From: Viola odorata
Taxonomy: Eukaryota > Streptophyta > Magnoliopsida > Malpighiales > Violaceae
Assembly: GCA_963691705.1 (NCBI GenBank)
Contig: OY829539.1
Location: 44,959,656 to 45,023,655, forward strand
Length of the DNA: 64,000 nt
Direction of reading: 5' to 3'
The notes below the pieces were generated by a model that searched no databases, was not told the DNA's origin, and saw only the letters and a program-made list of their open reading frames with translations. How positions within the stretch are numbered: the first letter of the stretch is position 1; each line of letters starts with the position of its first letter. This document shows, piece by piece, positions 57,417 to 64,000 of this stretch. A program made the position numbers and the translations under genes.

Positions 57417-58260
57417 TAAGATCCGACCTTGGTTAAGTAGATCGAATGATATTTAAATGGAACTTAGGATCTAGCCGAGAGTTTCCTTAGACAACAATAC
57501 ACAAAATTAAAACAAAGGGGAGGTAGAGGATGATATGGATGGATGCGCAGCGGACGGAAGCAATGATAAACTAGAAAGAAGAACATTACCGAGATGAACA
57601 AGGAGGAGTTTATGGAAGGAATGGAGTGCGGTGAAGATGTTGCAGAACACGTTGAGTACTCTCGTAGAGATTAGCGGTGGAAAGAAACATACACATATAT
57701 TTCACAAGAAGATTAATTTACAAGAACAGCTTGCTCACGATTACACAAATACAAAGGTTGATGGTTTACGTTTTACTTGTAGATGATCAAAGCACCATCA
57801 AGGCTTAGAACCCTACAAGATGAGTTTAGGTGATAAGGAAGGAGTTATCTCTACTCAACAAAATCACTCAAATCTATACTAAGGAGAAAATGGGCTAAAA
57901 GAGTGCTATTTATACTAGTACACAAAATAAGGATGAGATCCTTCAAAATATCCACGTTGGCATTTCTGGACATTAGTTGGCGGCATGCCATTAGCTTCGG
58001 AAAATTTACTCCCAAAAATGTTTCGATGGAGGTATGAAGTCCACGGGGTCAGTGGAATCCCGGTATCCTCCTTGACGGTTACCAGTTGCTTATCAAATCT
58101 GGTAGTTCCTTTTAAGGAAACTTGGGCGCTCCTGATAGGCTCGTGCGTGGTTCTCAGCACACCTCCCGATAACATCATGACACGCAAATGAGTGTCTCCC
58201 CCGGTAGATCGTATGATGTTTCCCGTTAGATCTTCCGATAGACGTCCTGATCCGGTAGCT
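57417..58260 (-). mobile_element. Unclassified LTR-like segment between N1 and N0
   Basis: Not part of either neighbour's coding sequence. On the minus strand it has a TATA box (AGTATAAATAGC, about 57908-57920) followed by a pyrimidine-rich leader, as in an LTR. No TG/CA termini, PBS or target duplication could be fixed; GATCCG occurs near both edges (57420, 58242) but may be chance. Possibly a solo or truncated LTR of another family. Confidence 0.35.
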
Positions 58261-59289
58261 TGCGTTAATTGGTAATTGGGTCATATGTCCAAGCTGGCAA
58301 TAGACACGACATGGCATCACTTGTTGCGGTTGCAGCTGTTGTACTTATGCAAGAGTGGCTGGAAAATTCTTCATGAAGGTAGAGACTTCCTCCATATGCC
58401 TTTCAATTGCAGCCACGATCACACCGTTAGTTGCGGTTTTGTCATATGTCCCTTTCTGCTGGAAATTTTCTGCCAAGGTCTATATGAGAGCCTTTGTTCG
58501 GTTGGGTGTTAAGTCCAATAAAGCTCCTCTCACGGCTGAATCAAGCTTCTCCTTGTCCTTGATGCACATGCCATCATAAAAATATTGGATGAGTGATTAT
58601 TTTGGCACGCCATGGGTAAGATAGATCTCCTGGAAATCCTTAAACCTCTGATGATACTCCCTAAAAGACTCATCACCATATTTTTCAATTGCAATGAGGA
58701 TTTTCCTTGCTGCTCCTGCTTTAGTTGCCGACCAGTACTTCTTGAGAAAAGTGGCAGCTATGTCTGCCCATGTGTTGATGGAATTATGAGGGAGGCTGAA
58801 AAACCAATTCTTGAGAGAGTCTTCTAAAGACCATGGAAATGCTCTGAGCTTGGCCCTTTCTATGTTAACTTCGGATGGTTTCAAGGCGTCACACTCAAAC
58901 TCAAATCTTTGTAGATGCTTGTAAGGGTTTTCAGTTGGGTGGCCGCGGAACTTACTCAGGTTGTTCATCACATTAGACTTGATAGCCCAATCATGTTGCA
59001 CTCGGGGGTAGCTGATACAGAGGTAAGACTCTTGTTCTGTCCCTTGGTTAAGCTCCCTTAGAGTCTGCTCCGTTGCGTTTTCCATCTCTGGTTCTAATTC
59101 TAATTCCTGGTCTGTCCCTAGGTCTAGGGAAGAGTCGTCTGATTCAGATTCTGACTTGGAACTTGGTGATGATATATATCGGAACTGCCTTTGAGCACGC
59201 CTTCTTAGTTCTGATTCAGTCTTTGTGATCTCTAGATCGTATGGTATTAATTGCAAATTGGATGATCTAGTCATGAACAAAGAAAACAA
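58261..59289 (-). pseudogene. gag of N0
   Basis: The first 230 codons are open. It starts MTRSSNLQLIPYDLEITKTE, has a Ser/Glu-rich acidic linker, then the gag core: VQHDWAIKSNVMNNLSKFRG, KLRAFPWSLEDSLKNWFFSL, TWADIAATFLKKYWSATKAG, ESFREYHQRFKDFQEIYLTH. After a stop (TAA, 58597-58599) the frame continues LIQYFYDGMCIKDKEKLDSA, another stop (near 58480), ERHMEEVSTFMKNFPATLA, and a degenerate zinc knuckle (CRVYCQLGH) before the break at 58260. The particle-forming gene of N0, inactivated by at least three stops. Confidence 0.88.
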
Positions 59290-59306
59290 AAATTAGTAAT
59301 CATAGT

Positions 59307-59324
59307 CCCCAGCAACGGCGCCAA
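59307..59324 (-). other. Primer-binding site for tRNA-Asp, N0
   Basis: On the minus strand TGGCGCCGTTGCTGGGGA, one mismatch to the tRNA-Asp complement, five bases inside the LTR edge. It sets the strand of N0. Confidence 0.92.
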
Positions 59325-59329
59325 AATTT

Positions 59330-60673
59330 GATGGGTGTCGAATCTAGAAAAAATAAATACAACTTATCACTTAGCAATAAAAAAAATTGTGCATAGTGAT
59401 AAGAGGTTCTATCCTCAAGGACAATCATACTAATCTTAATTTTCAGCAAATAACCAGATAAGATGTCGTGAGACAAAGAGAGTGATATAATTATGAATCC
59501 AATGAGAGAAATATTCCCAGTAGAGATTTCTTGAGGTCACAATTCAATGTTATTGATCATTGACACAAAACATGTTCAAAACTACTTTTATAGGAAAGCT
59601 ATAGAAATCAGGTTCACTTAGACTTCCTACTCTCCTCCTTTAATACGCCACTTAAAGAGACACTCAATTAAGGACCTTAATCTTCTAGCAACCCTAAGGT
59701 TCACTTATAGGATTTAACTAGTCAATTGATATAATTAGGGAGAGACTTTCCTAGCCCTAGTCAATTGATAAACCTGATTCTTTTCTTCCTATAGCTTCAA
59801 GCAGCAACTCTTATGCCTTCTATCCACTAGTTGTCTACTTGTGTTCTTCTAACATTGGTCAAGTTTAAACCCAACATTATTAGAACTTACTGTAATTATT
59901 CAAGTTAAAACCTAGGTTAGCTACACCTAAATCCAACAGGAATAAATTAACATTAAACCAAGAAGAGAACAAAACCATTTTTATGAAGATGAATTAAATC
60001 TCACAACAAACATGAATTATGAACCTCTTGATCCCTACCAAGAACTAGGTATTTAGCTACGACATATAATGAAATTAAAAATTATGAATTCAATTAAGAA
60101 AATAATGTAAAAGTTGAATAACAAAAGTATGGAAGAAGCGCAACCAAGAATATGGAGTAAAACTAGAACCGAAACCCCCCTCTTGCTGGCCAAATCTGTC
60201 TTAAATAGGTTCTAAAATCCTTAACCTAATTAAAATTAGTAAATAACTAAAATAGGAATAATTGTTTGAGTAGGAAAGGGAATAAAAAGGTCTAATCGAA
60301 GTGGGAATAGAATTTCCCAAGTCTCCAAGTCCAACTAGACTTCCAACTTCTTTCTTCTTTCTGCGTAGGTCCTTTTTTCTTCAATTTCGCGCAAGTCCAG
60401 CTGGCTTGTGTGAACGCATGTCTCCAGTTCCCAGCTTTTGACGGTGCCGAATCTTCCCTAGGTCTAGGGAAGAGTCAGAAATGCTCTAGACCATCCCTCA
60501 GCACATGACTTGATCGTTTTTGCCCTTTTTGTGTGCTTTTTGCTTCCTTCCCATCTGATTGACACTTTAAGTCTGGTTCTACTAAAAAGGAAGAATTAAG
60601 CCCATATTAGCAGTATCATTACCTCAAATATCGCTAAAAGAGAGAACAAATATATAAAATATAAGTGATCAAT
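59330..60673 (-). mobile_element. 5' LTR of N0
   Basis: TGATGGGTGTCG at the inner edge, GTGATCAAT at the outer edge without the final CA. Pairs with 18575-20002, from which it differs at several percent of positions and by an about 105-bp gap near 59455. It is joined directly to a gag fragment of element C type. Confidence 0.85.
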
Positions 60674-61024
60674 TGACGCATTAAGGCACTGGAAGCATAA
60701 TTGACAAGGACAGTTTTAGCCTTGGAAGTCGTGCCTTAGAGAAAGGGTGACTTCCATAGAAATCTTGATGAACTGCTAGAGAGGGAAAATCTTAAATAAG
60801 TTGCTGAGTCACTAACTACCACTGGGATAAGAGTGGATGATTTCCAAGATAATCTCAAGGAAGTGTGGAGCACGTTTCGTGAGACTGATGGAAATGTAGG
60901 ATTGTTGAATGCCTCTATGGTAGAAGTATATGGCAAACTCACCGAAATGGAGCAAAGGACTAAATAAGTGCAAAATTTTCCGCCAAAACCCTATAATGAG
61001 GTGAGGAGCGCGACTGATTGTCGA
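60674..61024 (+). pseudogene. Second copy of element C gag fragment
   Basis: Matches 18236-18574 along its length (TGGAAGCATAATTGACAAGG, GACTTCCATAGAAATCTTGA, GGAGCACGTTTCGTGAGACT), with many substitutions. It extends some bases beyond the left copy (AATGAGGTGAGGAGCGCGAC) before the LTR of D. No intact frame. Confidence 0.75.
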
Positions 61025-62285
61025 AGTTGTCAAAAATAATATTAAAAACCTATAACCTGATGCACAAAATAAACTGTGTAAAATGGCAATATGATAGTCC
61101 AAAGAGACTAGGGCACGACGTATTCTTTCAGGAATAACCAAAACTAACAAGACGAAACAAATAGTAAGATGAAGGTTTTAAGGTTGTTTGAATCAATAAT
61201 TAAAACACAAATTAATACTAACGTAAAACCAAGTGGAGAAAACTCTTAGTAAAGATCTCTCTCTGGTTACGATTAAGGTCAATTGATCATCAGTACGAGG
61301 GTATTGTATTCCTAATTCATAGAGACCAAGTACGCTTAGGTCTCCTACTTTCCTTCGTATGAGAAGCAATTCCAAGGTACACTTATGGAGAGGCCTTGAC
61401 CATCCAATAACCCCTAGGTACGCTTATAGGGATCTAACCGAACTGCATATGAAGAGGAGGAAAGACACACCTAGGGCAAGATAAACAATACGCTCGAAGC
61501 CATTAACCCTAATCAATTGTTTACTCTAGTCAAATTGGACCAACGATTGGATGACTCTAAGCTTCGTGTAGACGGTAATTATCTAAGTGTAATTATAGGC
61601 TGGCCTAACCTCTAATCAAACATAGATAAATTCACATTCAATTAATAAACAAGTGAATACAAATTTTGGAATTTATTAAGAATGTTTAAACGTCCCAATT
61701 AGAACAATCGCAACCTTTAATGATCTTTACTAAGAAATAAGAATTTTGGTACTCATGCTCATAATTGAATAAACAAGAGATTAATAAAAGTAAAACGTAA
61801 AATAGAATTAAGAATAAGAGAAGTAGGAGACACTGCGAAATCGCAGTTCTCCAAAGTTGCTATAGAGCTGGTCCGAAGTTCCAGAATAATGAGTCGTAAA
61901 ATTGCTAAAAGAAAACCCCCTTAAAACCCTAAAAGTCTAAATATATATAGTAGCAATTAGAAATCCTACAGCTAGTTGAACTACAACTGCATTAAATGCT
62001 TCTTGATGAGCTGGACGTATGGGAGAAGAAATCGCAGCTCCATCAAAATTTCCCTTCCTGGACTTTCTATAATTGGCTCGAACTTCCAGCACCGGCGAAG
62101 ATTCGTGACGAGGGCAAGACAAAAACTTTCCCTTCAGAATCCAGCTGATAGCGTGTATTTTCTTCAAAATGCCTTTCAATGTCCATATTTGCAAATGGGA
62201 AGAGAAATAGACACTAATTAGTAGCATCTAGGTCTAGAATGGACAGAAAAGAGGTGTCAAACTATACACAAAATACACGCTATCA
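61025..62285 (-). mobile_element. 3' LTR of Athila-like element D
   Basis: TGATTGTCGAAG...ACACGCTATCA on the plus strand, 1261 bp. The complement of a polypurine tract follows, so this is the 3' LTR of a minus-strand element whose body lies to the right. Instead of the GC-rich hairpin it has ACTGCG AAAT CGCAGT at 61832-61847. Minus-strand TATA near 61935-61950. Confidence 0.85.
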
Positions 62286-62393
62286 AATTCCCCCACACTA
62301 CCCCAATGCTTGCCCTCAAGCATTGTACTAAGTCAAAAACCAAACAACCTTCCCATCAAGAGTATGCTTAATCAATCCGTGTACGAGAAAGAC
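62286..62393 (-). other. Polypurine tract and 3' interior of D, left piece
   Basis: AATTCCCCCACACTACCCC (complement of the polypurine tract), then CAATGCTTGCCCTCAAGCATT as in N2 and N4. The interior is interrupted by the solo LTR after GAAAGAC. Confidence 0.75.
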
Positions 62394-63742
62394 TGATGGA
62401 TGTCAAATCCGTCAAAAATAAATACAACTTAACATTAACTACAAAAGATTGCAAATAATGGTAAGAGGTTCGATCCATAGGGACATTCAGATTAATCTTA
62501 GTTTTCTAGTTATGACCGAGTAGAATAAAGCAAGAACAAGGGGGGTTTTTAAGAAGCATAATTAAACTACAAATTAACTAAAAAGTAAAGCAAGTAGTCG
62601 TGAGACAAAGAATGATGAGGTTTAAATCAGTAGGGTGAAAATTCCCAGTAGAGATCTTCCAATGTCATAATTCGATGTTGTTGATCATTGATTCAAACAT
62701 GTTTAAAACTAGTTTTATAGGAAAGCTATAGAAATCAAGTTCACTTAAACTTCCTACTTTCCTTCTTTAACAAGCCACTTGAAGAGACACTCTATTAAGG
62801 ACCCTAATCTTCTAGCAACCCTAAGGTTCACTTATAGGATTTAACTAGTCAATTGATATAATCAGGGAGAGACATCCCTAGGCCTAGAGTCCACTAGTTG
62901 ACTTTCGGTTCACTTGTTCCTATAAACCTAATTCTTCACTTTCTCTAGCTTCAAACAGTAACTCTTATGCCTTTAGTCCACTAGTTGTTTACTGCGTTCT
63001 TCAGGAAGAGAAGAAATACAAAATAGTTTTTATGAAGAACAATTAGATCTCACGTCAACATGAATTATGAACCTCTTGATCTCGACCAAGAACTAAAATT
63101 TTAGTTAAAACGCATGCAGGAAATAACAATCGGAAATCAAATATAAAAATTAATCAAAAATGAAATACTAGAATTGAAAGAGAAATAATATAGTGTATAT
63201 TGGCCGAGAGCAAGATCCAAGACCCCTCCCTCACTACAGGTTCTCAACCTTAAATAGGTTCTAAATTTCTTAACCTAATTAAAAACATAGGAATAATTAT
63301 TCTAGTAGGAATGGGAATAAAAAGTTCTAATCATAGTGGGAATAGAACTGTGGTAGTCTTCTAGTCAGAATAGGAATAATTTCTTGAGCTGGTCTTCTAA
63401 TCCTATCAAACTTCTGACTTCTGCAACTCTTTCCCGCAACTTCTTTTATCTTTTTGCGCTAAGTCAAGCTGGCTTGTGTGAACGTGCGTCTCCTGCTCCC
63501 AGCTTTCTACAATGTCGACTCTTCCCTAGTTCTAGGGAAGAGTCAGGGATGATCCAGACTAGCCCTCAGCATATGACTTGATCACTTTTGCTCTATTCTT
63601 TGGGGTATTCACTCTTTTTTCTTCTTTTGATTCTTCAGGTCCATTCCTAGTAAAAGTAAGGAATACAACCAAATTAACAGTATCATTACCTCAAATATTA
63701 CTAAAAGAGATAACAATTATATGGAAAATAAGCAACCAATGA
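62394..63742 (-). mobile_element. Solo LTR of the N0 family inside D
   Basis: TGATGGATGTCAAATCC...GCAACCAATGA, 1349 bp, closely related to the N0 LTRs (shared blocks TTCGATCCATAGGGACAT-like, GATTTAACTAGTCAATTGAT, TTGAACTTTCCC-like ending). Flanked by AAGAC at 62389-62393 and 63743-63747 and by the interior of D on both sides. No internal element sequence, so it is a solo LTR made by LTR-LTR recombination. Confidence 0.87.
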
Positions 63743-63747
63743 AAGAC

Positions 63748-64000
63748 TGTCATTCATTTTCAATTATATGAACGAACCTGATATAAGCCTAGAAGAGCAT
63801 CTGCATCTTGCCCAAGAGATAACGACCTCAAGGACAAGACTTTCCCATAACCTACAGCCATAAGTAGTCCTCACCAAATATGTATATGCACTCTTCACTC
63901 GAAAACTGGACTAAGTGTTTGCACTCAATAAATGCAACAAAACGTAGCATAAAATTGGTTTTGCAATGTCAATCAAAGTGAAAGATACACATGCATGGGC
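63748..64000 (-). other. 3' interior of D, right piece
   Basis: Continues D after the solo LTR. It matches the non-coding interior next to the 3' LTRs of N2 (about 25240-25430) and N4 (about 39190-39370), ending with ACATGCATGGGC. No gene in the window. Confidence 0.7.

Larger units (their letters stand above)
18575..60673 (-). mobile_element. N0: outer Athila-like element, host of the nest
   Basis: Minus-strand element with its 3' LTR at 18575-20002, 5' LTR at 59330-60673, PBS at 59307-59324, gag at 58261-59289 and a gag/protease remnant at 21500-21997. Most of pol is missing between the protease remnant and the 3' LTR. About 36 kb of the span (21998-58260) is later insertions. The right LTR lacks its final CA, and the flanks are not a short target duplication but two copies of the same gag, so the right end is a recombination joint. 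Confidence 0.82.

Noticed and set aside
2952..59324. tRNA-like sequences (GGCAACGGCGCCA complements)
   Set aside because: They match only the 3' 18 bases of tRNA-Asp and follow or precede LTRs, so they are primer-binding sites, not tRNA genes. No complete tRNA gene was found.

Overview
This is plant nuclear DNA, almost certainly from a flowering plant and probably a eudicot. The reasons are an intact extensin gene, LTR retrotransposons whose primer-binding sites match the 3' end of plant tRNA-Asp, Athila-type and Tat-type Ty3/gypsy polyproteins, and a plant L1-type LINE. The only undamaged host gene I can support is the extensin (14976-16043, + strand). It sits in an AT-rich low-copy island between two blocks of repeats.

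Layout. 1-4084: pieces of Athila-like elements, namely a minus-strand LTR, a scrap of gag, and a plus-strand 5' LTR with PBS and an internal ORF of unknown function. 4085 to about 9110: a dead LINE on the minus strand, missing its 3' end. 9111-14898: AT-rich sequence with small duplications and a possible Helitron 3' end. 14899-16290: extensin with its TATA box and 3' region. 17121-18574: 5' LTR, Met-type PBS and decayed gag of another Ty3-like element. 18575-60673: one large retrotransposon nest. 60674-64000: a second copy of the same decayed gag, a minus-strand 3' LTR running off the window, and a solo LTR inserted beside it.

The nest reads from outside in. N0 is an Athila-like minus element (LTRs 18575-20002 and 59330-60673). 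It was entered by N1, an Athila-like plus element (5' LTR 21998-23286, PBS, gag). The N1 gag is cut at 23778 and resumes in frame at 56598. Into that cut went N2, an Athila-like minus element (LTRs 23779-25074 and 55391-56597). The 5' LTR of N2 holds N3, a Tat-lineage plus element, whose RNase H/integrase is at 31158-33299 and whose probable 3' LTR is at 54932-55390. N4, an Athila-like minus element (37659-49199, target duplication AGAAC), sits 38 bp in front of an antisense gene of N3. All five are defective.

The most unusual content is in N3. Between pol and the 3' LTR it carries at least four genes on the strand opposite to pol. Two are paralogues of a spliced Transposase_28/coiled-coil gene with an intron at the same place and phase. 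One is a short basic-to-acidic protein gene whose 3' end is tandemly triplicated. One is a small ORF with its own TATA box. N2 and N4 each carry a large extra ORF downstream of pol (env position) that resembles the ATHILA ORF-1 family. Divergence figures are by-eye estimates; no database search or alignment program was used.
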